Assembly (NCBI RefSeq): GCF_034702125.1 | Contig: NC_085865.1 | Span: 25,434,067-25,498,066 of the forward strand | Length of the DNA: 64,000 bases | Direction: 5' to 3' | Source of the DNA: Engraulis encrasicolus | Taxonomy: Eukaryota; Chordata; Actinopteri; Clupeiformes; Engraulidae | Part shown: in pieces, positions 51,104-62,345 of the stretch | Numbering within the stretch: the first letter of the stretch is position 1 | Layout of the letters: each line of letters starts with the position of its first letter | The notes under the pieces: model-generated | The model's input: only the letters and a program-made list of their open reading frames with translations | Databases searched by the model: none | Told to the model about the DNA's origin: nothing | Program-made: the position numbers and the translations under genes

Positions 51104-52214
51104 TAGCCTGAGTATCATCCTCCGTAGTGACCGCGCTGGCTCAATACTTTCGCTTGCTGACCACGGAGTCTGACCCTGCAGCCACCCCCGGCAGTTGGAA
51201 TTCAGATATTCGTTCAGTATCTGAATAGCCAATAGGCTCGCTGATAGTCTAAGCCCCTCCCCAAGCCCTCTTACATATTCAACTGAAATACAACAACTTG
51301 ATGATGGCGATGTGATGTCTGTAACCAGGACATTTGATAGTGCTTGGTGTAAACTGGGACATTGCCGTCCGCCAAGACCTTTGACGGGCTTTCGGCACTG
51401 ACACTGCGCAGCTCTTGGGCAGTCACACTGGGCGTTTCTCTTCTGTTCACTTTAATGGTTTTAGTTGACAGTTAATATCTTCATAACAAGGTTGGAACAA
51501 GCGCAGCCCCATTTCAGTGTTACTTTTTTTGCTGTCACACTCGACGCATATACACAGACACAAACTGGGAAGGAGAGAGGGTGGGGGCTGCTCCGTGGGC
51601 TGTGCATTTGGCGCATATTAAACAACGCAACTAGGAGTTTCCCAATAAAATTTGAATCATAATGCCGTGGATCCAATACTATAATATCATATAATATTGT
51701 CCTTAAGTCTGAGCGATGCATTGATTATTTGTTTAGGGTACGTTTTCTGCCAGCTAAATGCAAGGGGGAAGGGGGCTATATTAGCAAACAAGACGATTGC
51801 ACAGTTAGCCTGCTAATTTTAAATATGATCACCTGGAGCTAATAGCCTTCACATGGCTTAATCCATCCCTGTTATCAGTCCGCTTGAGGTTTTTGCTTCG
51901 GGAAAGTGAAAAAATGAGGTCCTAATTAATCTTCAGATGGTGTCGGACCCTGACGGTGCCATAGGCACACGTTGTATGTCTCCCTGAAATCGTAGGTTTT
52001 TGACGGACCTCGACAAGTTCTACACTCCTTAGTTACCGTTGCTGCGATTGGATTGGTTGGCGGCAGTTTGTGGGAGGGGTTTTGCGAAAGGCTAATTCCC
52101 TCATTAAGTGAGATAATTTCCAACTGCCGGGGGTGGCTGCAGGGTCAGACTCCGTGGTCAGCAAGCGAAAGTATTGAGCCAGCGCGGTCACTACGGAGGA
52201 TGATACTCAGGCTA
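51104..52214. mobile_element. Long-TIR DNA element inserted in Gmr1-like RT (1.1 kb)
   Basis: 97-bp terminal inverted repeats (51104-51200, 52118-52214), starting TAGCCTGAGTATC, are identical in this sequence. The flanks GAATGCCCN (51095-51103) and GAATGCCCC (52215-52223) are a 9-bp target duplication if the ambiguous base is C. Long perfect TIRs and a 9-bp duplication suggest a Mutator-like (MULE) non-autonomous element; Merlin is an alternative. No transposase frame is present. Because it lies in a very young LTR element it must be younger still. Confidence 0.9.
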
Positions 52215-52223
52215 GAATGCCCC

Positions 52224-53097
52224 TGCAACCTTCCAACGGCTCATGAATAGGGTCGTTGGGGGGCTGCAGGGGTGCGCGGTTTATTTGGACGACGCCGTTT
52301 GTCATTCGGACAGTTGGGACGAACATCTGGCTCGCATTCGAGCGCTTTTCCAGAGGTTGGTGGCAGCAAACCTCACAGTAAATTTAGCGAAATGCGAGTT
52401 TGCGCGTGCCACAGTCGTCTATTTGGGTAAAGTAGTCGGCCAGGGGATGGTGCGGCCCGTTAACGCAAAGGTGGCAGCCATTGATAATTTCCCTGCGACC
52501 AAGAAAGAGCTAATGCGCTTTTTGGGTATGATCGGGTACTACCGTAATTTCTGCTGCAATTTTTCGACTGTTGTATCTCCTCTGACCAATTTGTTGAAGG
52601 GTGGCGCCAAATTCATTTGGTCGGAGGAGTGTCAGCAGGCTTTCCAGAATGCAAAGCTTTTGTTAACGTCAGCTCCGGTCCTGGCTGCACCAAAACTGGA
52701 TCAGCCTTTCCAGCTGCAGGTGGATGCAAGCCAGGTGGGAGCAGGTGCGGTCCTCCTGCAGGCTGATGATGATGGAGTAGCCAGACCGGTTTGCTATTTT
52801 TCAAAAAAATTCAACAAATACCAATTTAATTATTCGGTGATTGAAAAGGAAGCATTAGCATTGATTTGGGCATTGCAACACTTTGAAGTCTATGTGGGAG
52901 GGGGTCTCCATCCAATTGTGGTCTACTCTGACCACAACCCCCTCACATTTCTCCAGTCCTTTAAAGGATCCACCAACCAGCGGCTGCTGCGTTGGGCACT
53001 CTTTCTGCAGCCTTTCCACTTACTTATCCGCCATATCCGTGGGGTGGAAAATGTTATGGCTGATGCGCTATCTCGGGCTCTGGACCAGGGGGCCTAA
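52224..53097 (+). pseudogene. Gmr1-like RT end and RNase H
   Basis: It continues the polyprotein after the insertion. The RT catalytic Asp pair lies in AVYLDDAVCHSD (52281-52292). The RT thumb region includes KCEFARATVVYLG and GMIGYYRNFC. RNase H has LQVDASQVGAGAVL (Asp), IEKEALALIWAL (Glu), VVYSDHNPLTFL (Asp) and ends with VENVMADALSR. It closes at TAA 53095-53097. All catalytic residues are present; the only lesion seen in the polyprotein is the inserted DNA element. Confidence 0.93.
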
Positions 53098-53354
53098 TGA
53101 CCTTCACTCGCTCCTAACCTTAGTTTTTTTCTGCTTCCCTTAAAGGTTGCTGTCCGGGTACCAGGATTTGCTGGGTGCAGTGAAGAGCAGAGGGGAAGGA
53201 GGGTGGTGAGGGTTTGGGTCTGGTTGGTCTGGGGTGGAGGGGAGGTGCGCCAGTGGACTAGACTATAGCTACTGTAGCATTTTGTTTTGTTTTCTATTTC
53301 TTTCTTTTTTTTTGATGGTGCTTCAGAGACCCAGTTAACACGGGTCTCTGTTTT

Positions 53355-53367
53355 TTAAGGGGGGGGA
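53355..53367 (+). promoter_or_regulatory. Polypurine tract of the LTR element
   Basis: AAGGGGGGGGA directly before the 3' LTR is the expected plus-strand priming site. Confidence 0.85.
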
Positions 53368-53753
53368 TGTCATGCCCGGCTCTGCCGGTTAGTGTTTGCG
53401 GGCACTTAAGTCCTCCGACCTGCAGGTGGAGCTGGCCTAACTGGAGATGTTCATCTCAGAGGGCTGCTGATTGGGTGGCCTATAAAAGGCCTCCCATCAG
53501 CATGTTCTCTCTCTCTCTCTCTCATCCCTCAGGCACATTCGTGAGGCGACCGTATGGTCAGGCCTACGACAGCCGGGACTTGCACCACACTTGCACCCTT
53601 TTGGACAACACTCATTTACTGATACACTCTTTGGTTAATTCACATTACTGATGACTGATACACTTTGTAAATAAATAATCTTTTGTGTAAAATGTACGAA
53701 TCGGTGGGGTCTCCCTTAATGTTACAGCCACTAACGAGCCAGTGGTTGTGACA
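53368..53753 (+). repeat. Gmr1-like 3' LTR
   Basis: 386 bp, one base different from the 5' LTR, followed by the second copy of TTAC. Confidence 0.96.
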
Positions 53754-53933
53754 TTACCTATGGGTGAGAGTTTGACTCTCCACTCTATTGATGTCACCCA
53801 TATTTGATGTTCAATAAAATGTTGTGATGAACAACCTACTGTTTCTTGTGTGTTATTCCCTTCAGTGAATTATTGGGATGATTAACACCATGTTATAGCT
53901 TAGGCCCTCGTGACAACTTGTTAATTAGTCTTC

Positions 53934-54034
53934 CACACAGTAAGAAACGCCGTCTGGCGGTCTGAAGACAAGGAAGTAGAACGCTGGTTACGTATGTAAC
54001 CGTGGTTCTACGACTGGTGGAAGACCGCCAGACA
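53934..54034 (+). repeat. DIRS internal complementary region
   Basis: The left half (53934-53982) is the exact complement of the outer 49 bases of the left terminal repeat (from 39328). The right half (53978-54034) is the exact complement of the outer 57 bases of the right terminal repeat (to 54262). The halves overlap by AGAAC. In DIRS replication this region templates completion of the two ends and circle closure. Confidence 0.93.
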
Positions 54035-54075
54035 TGTAGGTCACTCAGGCCTCTGGTTCTGGCGAGAAAAGCTCC

Positions 54076-54262
54076 AAGCGAGGTTTGACGTGGGCATGGC
54101 TATTTATAGACTTGAGCCACGTCATCGGTCACGAGGTGACAACTTTGATATAAACTCTCGGCAAAGATGCGGCTAGCGCAAGGATATTCACACGGTAAGA
54201 AACGCCGTCTGGCGGTCTTCCACCAGTCGTAGAACCACGGTTACATACGTAACCAGCGTTCT
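54076..54262 (-). repeat. DIRS right inverted terminal repeat
   Basis: Inverse of the left terminal repeat over about 140 bases (AAGCGAGG at 54076 to the CGTCTGGCGG segment near 54213), followed by its own end CTTCCACCAGTCG..CAGCGTTCT, which is not shared with the left end. It contains the inverted TATTTATA box. Confidence 0.92.
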
Positions 54263-54739
54263 TAGCTTAGTGTCTAGTTGTTGTTTTCCTGTATGTCATT
54301 ATTGATTCGTTTTTTATTCTTTAACGTGGGCAAGAAGTNATTTATTTCGTATGGATATGGATATGGAGAAGTGTGCGCGTTGCTATGGACGCTATGGACG
54401 CTGCAACATTGTTTAGACCTAGGCCTACTCGCAGAGCCAGCTGATAGATCTGCGGAAGTTTGCTGATTCTGCCGCTGTTCATGTGGACATTCCAAAAGAA
54501 GGAAGGATGTCTTGTGCTTCAGCCCGTGGTGCTGCACAGTCCAGACCGTAGAATGAAGAAAGACCGGCGTCTTCTTCAGAGTCACTTTGTGCACCGAAAC
54601 GTCAGTCACTTGAGCACCATAAAATAAAAAACCTCGAATAGTAGGCTATGTTGTGTGCTCCGGTCATCCCTGGGTCTAGTCACTGAGAAGTAGCCCAGTC
54701 TTTCTTCATTCCAAAAGAAGTTTTCAGCTTTCGAGGATG
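54263..54739. other. Sequence right of the DIRS element
   Basis: No gene is supported. An ambiguous base occurs at about 54339. A (GGATAT)-like short repeat follows. Confidence 0.4.
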
Positions 54740-54990
54740 TAGAGCAGGGGTCGCAGTCAAGGCCAAGCGAAGGGAGAAGAAATGGAGATATAAGCCCTCT
54801 GTCCCAGCAATTATTATGGGAAACGTGAATTCGCTGACCAACAAAACTGACGAGCTGACTACAGTAGACCGCCCTGGTAAGAAACCAAAAGCTGTTTAGA
54901 GAAGCGAGTCTAATTTTCTTCAGGGAAACATGGCTAACTAGTCTTACTCATACTTCTAATGTTGACATACCGGGCTTCAGCGTAGTAAGA
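54740..54990 (+). mobile_element. Non-LTR retrotransposon endonuclease-region fragment
   Basis: The plus strand reads, with stops, AIIMGNVNSLTNKTDELTTV, then a stretch matching the usual FTETWL region in decayed form. This is the start of the endonuclease domain in many fish LINE ORF2 proteins. It is truncated on both sides and has several stops. Confidence 0.65.
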
Positions 54991-55189
54991 CTGGAAGCCC
55001 AGTCTACACTGTATTCCCCAACAGTACTATGAACTAGAAAAGTTTACGCTGTAGTACTCAATATTGCAAAAATGTCCAGATGACATACACATTTTAGGTG
55101 TTCTCAACAGATTTTCAGGTACCAATAAATTAACTCTGGTTGGCGTTGTGTTTTTAAGTACAACTGACATCCTAACACAATGTCTTTGA

Positions 55190-55750
55190 GTTTGTAGATT
55201 GGAACTCTACTGGCATATGAGTGGTTAGATGTCATGACAACAGCTGAGGCGACAATGGAGTAGTGGTTAAACAGCTGGTCTTCAACCTCAAAAGTTGCAA
55301 GTTCAATCCCCAACATGGAGATAACCTTACCTACTTTTATACTTCCTGGAACATGGTATGAAAATGTTCAGATGGCCACCAGACCCGTGACTCCAGTTTA
55401 ATTAGCAATATTTTTCACATTTAATTTCGAGCGAAATTACAAAAGAACAATGCTTAGGTAAAGCAAGACAACGTTTGAGCTGCTGTGGTCTGGATAGGGG
55501 AATGGCCACAAGATCAGAGGATTGCAGGTTTGAATCCTGTAATACCAATAAAAAAACACTCCAGTAGATATTGTTTATTTTTCCCGAAACTGTGAAAGTT
55601 ACAAATTCTTTAAATCATGTCAGTTGGAACTCTATGAGACTATGGATGTCAGCATGTTGTGCTTGGGCAGTCATGGACTAACAGTTAAGCAGTTTACCTT
55701 GAAACATGATGGTTACAAGTTCAATTCCCAGCACGGATGTTGGTTTAAAA
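55190..55750 (+). mobile_element. Two to three tandem degenerate tRNA-SINE copies
   Basis: Copies at about 55190-55335 and 55615-55750 share TTGGAACTCTA, an A-box-like (T)AGTGGTTAA / TAACAGTTAA and a B box GCAAGTTCAATCCCC / ACAAGTTCAATTCCC. A third B-box head, GCAGGTTTGAATCC, lies at about 55525. The copies are widely diverged from one another. Confidence 0.6.
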
Positions 55751-55980
55751 AAATCACATTCTAACATTATTGTTTTGGTATGATGTCAGTTGGCCGGATT
55801 TGAAGTGGAAAGTACAGCTCTAGGCCACTTTATTAGAATAGCATGAAGAAGTTGATTTATTTCCATAATTCCATCAATAATGTTAAACTGTCATGGATTA
55901 TAGATTCATGGCCCAGTTTTTTAACTATTCCAATCATTAAATTGTTTATTTTTAAGTTACATATTTTGGTCTTCCAGCTG

Positions 55981-56840
55981 TGTTCCTTTTGAACTGTTTC
56001 GTAGGCCGGATGCCCGATCAGCATTTTCTTCACTCACCCCAAAATGTTTTCTCTCTCCGTCATCTCTATCTACATCCTCATTTCCTCTTGTTCTCATGTT
56101 TATCATCTCACCTTTGTTTTTCTCTCTGTCTTGGCCTTGATTGTTCCTGTGTTTGTCTAGTTTTTGTGTAGGCCTACTTGCTGCTTGGCTTTGCTCATGT
56201 CCCTTTTTAATTCCACCCCACTTGTCCCCTGCATTCATATCTCCAAGCAGGTCGTCCTCCAGTGTAGTTTTAGCCTGTGTCACTTGTTTTTCTGCTTTTT
56301 GTCTCTGTGCATCCTGGAGAAATGGTGGTTCATTTGATTGAATGATATCTTTCTTCTCTCCTCCATGTTGTCTCATGTCTGTCAGCCAGTCAATTTGTGT
56401 CTGCGTGCCACGCGATTTCTGTTTCAGCTCCGTCTGAGTGTGATCAGGGCTGCACTTAGGTGCCTCTATTCTCCTCCTGCGTCCATGTTCGATTTGCCTC
56501 AGCAATACCTGCTCCATCTCTCTCGAGTCCTGTCTGTTTTTCTCAAGCAGACGTTCCATTTTCTTTGTCATAGAGTTCCATCGAAATAAGTTTTCCAGGT
56601 GCCTCATCCTGTCCTCGTGCATTTTCTGGTTAGCTTCGTCTATCCTAAAGTATATATCCTTCATGTCCCTGAAATCCAGCTCCTCTTTGTACCCCTCCAT
56701 TCGCATCTCCACAGGTTTTCTCTCGTCACCTCTCAGAAAACCTATTAGCCGGTCGTTTAATTGGTCCAGCACTCTGTGCCGCTCACTCCACCAATTCTCC
56801 ATGTTGTTAAGATTGATCACCTCTGAGTCTTGTGTTTGAG
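55981..56840 (-). pseudogene. Truncated duplicate of the coiled-coil exon
   Basis: Matches the first about 285 codons of the large coiled-coil exon (ENWWSERHRVLDQLND start; scattered substitutions). It stops matching at 55981, after which unrelated sequence gives a chance stop at 55957. The acceptor-side flank is also duplicated. The 3' three-quarters of the gene is missing here, so it is most likely non-functional unless this is a haplotype artefact. Confidence 0.82.
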
Positions 56841-57082
56841 GAAGACAGAGAAATACTATACATAGTCTGTGTTTCACTTCAGCATGAATAATAAATTAAT
56901 CATTGTAGACACAGTATATATCAAATGTAGCCTACCTTAGCCACCATATCACCACAAAAATATTATTGTATCATCCTAGCAAATGAGCTGCTGTCCTGTC
57001 AGACATGTCTTTCCAAATGAAGATTCCCCTTTGAGCAGCAACATTCCACTGTGGTCATTATGACATCACGCTTCCATACTAA

Positions 57083-57360
57083 GGTGCTGTTTCCACGTAG
57101 CAGGATATTTTTTAGCAGGGTATTTTTTTCTCCTGCTATGTGTAAACACAACATGTGGGGAAAAAAATCCTTCATTGTAACAAATGCGTTTCAGACCCCT
57201 AAACAGGATATTTTATTCTCCTGCTATTTTTTTCTCCTGCACATGGATTTTTAAATATCTGCTACGTGGAAACGGAAGGCCAAAACCAATGCAAAACCAA
57301 TACAAGCAGGAGAAAAAAATATCCACATATAAAAATATCCAGCTACGTGGAAACGGCACC
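57083..57360. mobile_element. PIF/Harbinger-like MITE (278 bp)
   Basis: Ends GGTGCTGTTTCCACGTAGC and GCTACGTGGAAACGGCACC are inverted repeats with one mismatch, flanked by TAA on both sides. The first block copy (about 37218) is the empty site, with a single TAA. The 3-bp TAA duplication fits PIF/Harbinger. Much of the element is palindromic with CTCCTGCTA words. Confidence 0.9.
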
Positions 57361-58066
57361 TAAGTGTCATCAGAGAGGAAAGAAGAGGAGAGCAGCAACT
57401 CCCCCTATTATGATGTCACCACGGCACCATTTTGGTTTTGGTAAAGCGTGTTGGCAGTGGTAGCCAGCGAGTACACAATACCCGCGTAGACCTTATCAGT
57501 ATGTGGTCATATTGAATTTTAAGGGATAGAAATTACCCACCAATGGAATCAGGAGAAATAGGCCTTTCAAATTACATTTGATAAGACACAATAAATATAT
57601 TTAAGTGTAATAAACATTCATTTTAAATAATATTGTTAAATAATCACCCCAATATTCATCTAGAATCATGCTTTTGAAAGGTTTCACCCATATTTTCAGA
57701 AATTTCTGTGGTAGATATTCACAATTTCGTGATCTACATGCAGAATGCAGAATGAATGTGATCTATGCTTCAAAAGTTATTGTAAGTTTATTGGCAACTG
57801 TAGGCCTACCTTTTGTTGTAGCCTGTATCAGCCCAGTGCTCTAATCATTCCATCATGCAATATTTTCTTAACCAATAACAATAAAATGTCAATGTAATTC
57901 ATAAAAATCAGTTATGTAAATAACAATGATTATAGCTGTGAAAAAATGATGTGGTGACTTTACAAATATGAATATGTTAATATGTGCTTATTATATTGTA
58001 CAGCTCCTTTGTTCTGCATAACAGCAAAATAACAGACACTGACACATATATATATATATATATAAT

Positions 58067-58232
58067 CAGGGTACGATTTGTTGAAGAACCAGAAGGGGGG
58101 ATAAGTTTCAGATTTTAAGCATTATCAATGGAGTAACATATTGCAAATATTCAAATCCTGTAGGAAAAGTGGAGGTATCAAAACCAGAAGGGGGGACAAT
58201 CCCCCCCATCCCCCCCTACAAATCGCACCCTG
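58067..58232. mobile_element. hAT-type MITE (166 bp), block copy 2
   Basis: Ortholog within the duplicated block of the insertion at 38789-38954, with the same flanks and few substitutions. Confidence 0.83.
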
Positions 58233-58356
58233 TATATAATCAATATCCAAGTTATTCATCATATATCATTCACATATTTATAGACATATTAGGCACATCA
58301 ATAGGGGCATGCATACAGTAGCAGTAATGTAGGCCCTACCACTTAACCATATAATG

Positions 58357-58565
58357 TAGCGTTTCTCAACGGGGGGCTCTACAGCTTTCCCCAGGGGGTG
58401 TTAGGGAAGCATAGTGGGTGTTGAGAGGGATACCACTGAGGATGGGTGCTCAGTTGCCATTGGGGAAGTTAGCCGCCTAGTTTTTTTAATAGTAAGGGGA
58501 TGTTAGCAGGCTTATGATGATGTCAAGGGGGCATTTTTTTTTTTAAAAAAGGTTGAGAACCACTG
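58357..58565. mobile_element. hAT-type MITE (209 bp), complete copy
   Basis: Ends TAGCGTTTCTCAAC and GGTTGAGAACCACTG are imperfect inverted repeats. The flanks ATATAATG and GTATAACG are an 8-bp duplication with two differences (the block-1 copy has ATATAACG, one difference). The copy in block 1 is truncated at 39228. Confidence 0.75.
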
Positions 58566-59606
58566 GTATAACGCATCACACAAAATGATTGACTATGAAG
58601 GAAATCTGAAATTACTTTTAGGTATACATGGACTACTAGACTACAAGTACATCAAAAAATTAAAACTTACTGGTACTTTAAAAAACTCCTGAGAATTCCC
58701 TGACCCCATCAGCAGACTATAGGCCTACTATAGGCCTATCTCCATCTAGGGGAACGGTATGACATATGCACCAGCGAGAATGCCAGCAAGTTTTGTAGCT
58801 CCGGGTTTTATGTCTGTTCTACTCGTCTTTCGTGTTGTTTTTTATGACATATTTTTCAGTTCTACTTCCTTGTCTTCAGACCGCCAGACAGCGTTTCTTA
58901 CTGTGTGAATATCCTTGCGCTAGCCGCATCTTTTCCGAGAGTTTATATCAAAGTTGTCACCTCGTGACCGATGACGTGGCTCAAGTCTATAAATAGCCAT
59001 GCCCACGTCAAACCTCGCTTTTCGCTTTCTCGCACTTGCAGAGAGAACTTGTCCAGCCGTAATTAGGCGGACGCTGATTTACTCACGGAATAATTTTGAA
59101 TGACTGAATCGAATTGAAGTACTAAGGATACATCTTAAGGATTAACGTCTATACGAAACAGTTCACGGTAAGTTGTTGAACGTGCTGCAGACCCGCTACA
59201 CCGGTCGAGCACAGACAACGGCTAGTGAAGCTAGCATCAGTGTGCTAAAGTGTCACGAAACACCCGACACCGTGTGCACATATTGTACATACACGCACCC
59301 AATCCCCGGTGCAGTGTTATTATCTGGTACATTTACTACGCATGATAAAGCGACCCATCTGGTAAGTATTTGATTTAACGGAACAGGACTCGCCTCCCCG
59401 GATGCTATTGCACTCCGAACAGCTAACTAGCACGCTACCCTTGCCCCGGTGCAGCTAGAAATTGGCGCCCGTACCAGACGATTTTGCTACGGTTTAATAA
59501 CTGCGCTCACACCCCAGCGCACATAAAAACCGAATGAACAAAAGATAGAATTGCCAGACCCCGGCATTTTCATATCGCAACGCATTACAAAAAAAAGAAA
59601 AAAGAA

Positions 59607-59986
59607 ATGGCATTGATATGGTGCACCTTATGTGGCACACCCATGGATGTGAACGATCCTTATGATAACTGCCCAACTTGTCTAGGGATCAAACATCTCA
59701 GAGAAGCCTTGACTGATCCATGTTTACACTGCAGTCAGCTTTCCATACAACAACGGCAGGCACGCCTTGCTGGTCTTGAGGGTGAGACGGACTGTCTCCT
59801 TTCCAATACAGCCACTAAGAAGTCAACAAATACTGCCAAACGCAAAGCAGTATCTCATGCACCACAGAAAACCAAAATGCCCAAGCGCTCTGGTGCCTTG
59901 ACACGCAGAGTGGATGCATTATCTGACCATGTGACACAGATCAGAGAGCTACTACTGAGCAACCACAACTGCAGCCTCAGCCAAAT
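59607..59986 (+). pseudogene. DIRS gag, copy 2, 5' part
   Basis: Same start and Cys knuckles as copy 1 with a few substitutions. The frame runs into the 3.74-kb insertion at 59987 and ends there at a chance stop. The flank here keeps the extra A that copy 1 lacks at 40096. Confidence 0.85.
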
Positions 59987-60547
59987 AGTCGAGTACATCT
60001 ATGGCCAAAACACACCAAACCCCAAAAAAATTGATACAAAAGGTTTTTCAACTGATTTCAGTACATCCAGCTGTCCTTACTAACATACTAAAAATCTAGG
60101 AAAATCTAACTTCAGGAAAGGTGTCATTTTCAAGATCAAAGTTTTAAAAAATAAGGGTTATTGCATGATAATTACATAGGCATGAATTAACATGTTTTCA
60201 GGATCTGTTTGGTTTGAGTGCTGTTAGGGTGGATAAAGACACTACTGCTATGGTAATATCCATGAGCTGTTTGTCAGGGCACATCATCAGTGATGAATCA
60301 TGGTGTCACTACGTATTTTGGGTCTTTCAGCAGCTGAACTGAATAGACAGCAGCCACTACATGTGTGGGTAGATGACGTGACGTGTAAATTTTGCTGTCG
60401 CAGGCTCTTAAAATTAAGTAAATTCATTCTTTCAAAATTGTCAATGCTTTAAATGATTAAACTAATGTCGTTGTTGTGAAAAAGTAATGTGTAATAAATC
60501 CAGAGCTTAAATAAGTATACTTAATTTTGAGTCAAATGTCACATTTG

Positions 60548-62178
60548 TCCTATGGTGTGACTGAGGCAAGCCTGGTTCTCCATATTAAAACATTTTTAAA
60601 TAAATAATCAAAGCTCAGTCATTTGTCTAAACAACCCTGGCATGTTTTTCAAGGTGTCTATTTTAGCAAGTGGCAATGCTTAATTTTTTTCCTGTTTTTC
60701 TGAGACCGTATGGACTTATGAAACTTTGTCGCAAAAAATAATGTCCTGTGGTGTGACATCATTTTTTGGTTAATTCTGTGGATAATTATCTATTGTCGAA
60801 GCTCCAGCTGTACATAAATTGTGACTTTAGACCCTTAAGAAGCCAATGGCAAGGGTGGATTTTAGATTTTTCTCTCAGAGTTCTTCAGTCAATCAATTAT
60901 GTTTTGCTACCACAAGATGTATTAGTTTTGTAGTCCTTTGGTGTGACAGCCATAAAATACATTTTGACAATAGTGTATATTTTTCATATTTTTTTCTTAT
61001 GTAGATGTATGAAAATGCATCTTACTAAAGGTGAAATTGTATTTCAGTTGGCAACGACATGGCTTTAAATTAACTCAAAAGCTCAAAAGTCCTATGGTGT
61101 GATGGTAAAAGTCCTATGGTGTGATGGTAAAAGTCCTATGGTGTGACACTGGAGTATCACACCAAAGGACAAACAGGTCACACCAATGGACTAGATATTT
61201 GAGAAATAGCTTTTAAAACAACTGGTAGTACATTTTTTTTTTTTTTTTTGACTAGATAAATATTGTGTATTCAAATTACTTATTCCTTTATTGGCCTTTG
61301 GAATTTATACTTTGATGCATTGTTGATGAATATTTGCTGTTGATTTTGGATACTGTCAAATGATCTAAAATGTCATTAATGGTGCTTTGAAACCATAAAA
61401 TATAACGGTAACAGTGAAGGAAAGATCAGTGAGAGATAGAGGAGTATAGATGAATAAAGTATGCTGTGGAGAGCTCAATATACAGCATAAATGTGCTGTC
61501 CAGCTTGAGATACCAAACAGGCACTGGCCACTACACACTACAGGTTCAATGGTGTGACAGTCATAGCATACCTACAAAAGTGTGATGGTCATGCTAAGGT
61601 CACCCTTCAGTATGAGTCTTATGAGCTCTGCAGGTTACATTCAATGACCGCATGGCTGTCATTAAGAGTTACGATAGGCTGATAATCGACGATTCAAAGA
61701 CTTATAAGTGTAATGTGTAGGTCCATATTGACTACAACATTATATTATGATCAAAAGACAAAATAATCATGTTGATATATTTGTTTCTGGCTCAGTTTTG
61801 CATTTCTGTCCTTTAGCGTGACATGAATGTCCTACGGTGTGACATGTTTTAAACGCTTAAATATTTGTTTGAGCTAAACAATATGTTTGATAAACACTGA
61901 ATATTGCATTAGGGAAGAACAAATTATCGTCCCTGAAAAGTTAGTATAAATTCGGACAATTTTGAACATTTAAAAGAAAGATATGCCTGTTTTTCCTCGA
62001 AGGTTTCTAATAATCTCACACCGAATGGGAAAAAAAATACTTAAATGGTAATTTCTCATTAAATAAAGACTTTAAAAAATTGCAATAAATATGAAGAGTG
62101 TAACAATGTTCATAAAACTCCATCAAGCCATTTCTACATTACTTAATATATTTATTTCTTAACATCACACCAAAGGAC
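60548..62178. repeat. Dispersed TCCTATGGTGTGAC-like motif array
   Basis: Plus-oriented copies lie at about 60549, 60744, 60934, three 22-bp tandem units at 61087-61150, then 61547, 61809 and 61829. Inverted copies (GTCACACCAAAGGA-like) lie at about 61156, 61177, 62014 and 62165. The spacer sequence is unrelated AT-rich DNA, so the motif is conserved while its surroundings are not. Confidence 0.8.
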
Positions 62179-62345
62179 ATATTTTCAGCAAATTGCTTTA
62201 TCAACGTAAATAAATAATCAATGAATAGACCAACATTGTGACCACTTGGATTTTTTGAAAGATTAATTGCTGCACTACGTAGACATATACTTTTTTCCCT
62301 CATAAACAATGTTTTGTGAAAAAAATGTTTTTTACTGCCTATCCG

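Larger units (their letters stand above)
46084..53753 (+). mobile_element. Gmr1-like Ty3/gypsy LTR retrotransposon
   Basis: Two 386-bp LTRs (46084-46469, 53368-53753) start TG and end CA and differ at a single position. They are flanked by the 4-bp target duplication TTAC. Coding order is gag, protease, integrase, RT, RNase H. Integrase before RT is the Ty1/copia order but the domains are Ty3/gypsy in type, the hallmark of the Gmr1 group known from fish and other deuterostomes. A 1.1-kb DNA element interrupts RT. There is no envelope-like frame. The LTR match implies a recent insertion into the DIRS 3' region. Confidence 0.96.
39328..54262 (+). mobile_element. DIRS-type retrotransposon, copy 1, with nested insertions
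   Basis: Inverted terminal repeats, an internal complementary region, and gag, RT, RNase H, methyltransferase-like and tyrosine-recombinase coding regions in DIRS order identify the class. Both outer ends carry GTTCT/AGAAC and there is no target duplication, as expected for recombinase-mediated integration. Four insertions interrupt it: hAT-type 42134-43464, a MITE 43988-44516, and a Gmr1-like LTR element 46084-53753 that itself carries a further element. Without them the element is about 5.4 kb, normal for DIRS. Coding regions carry a gag frame break and at least one nonsense codon besides the insertions, so it is non-functional. Confidence 0.95.

Noticed and set aside
55255..55325. Possible functional tRNA gene
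   Set aside because: A and B boxes are present, but the cloverleaf arms do not pair well and a related degenerate copy lies nearby, so it was called SINE-derived.
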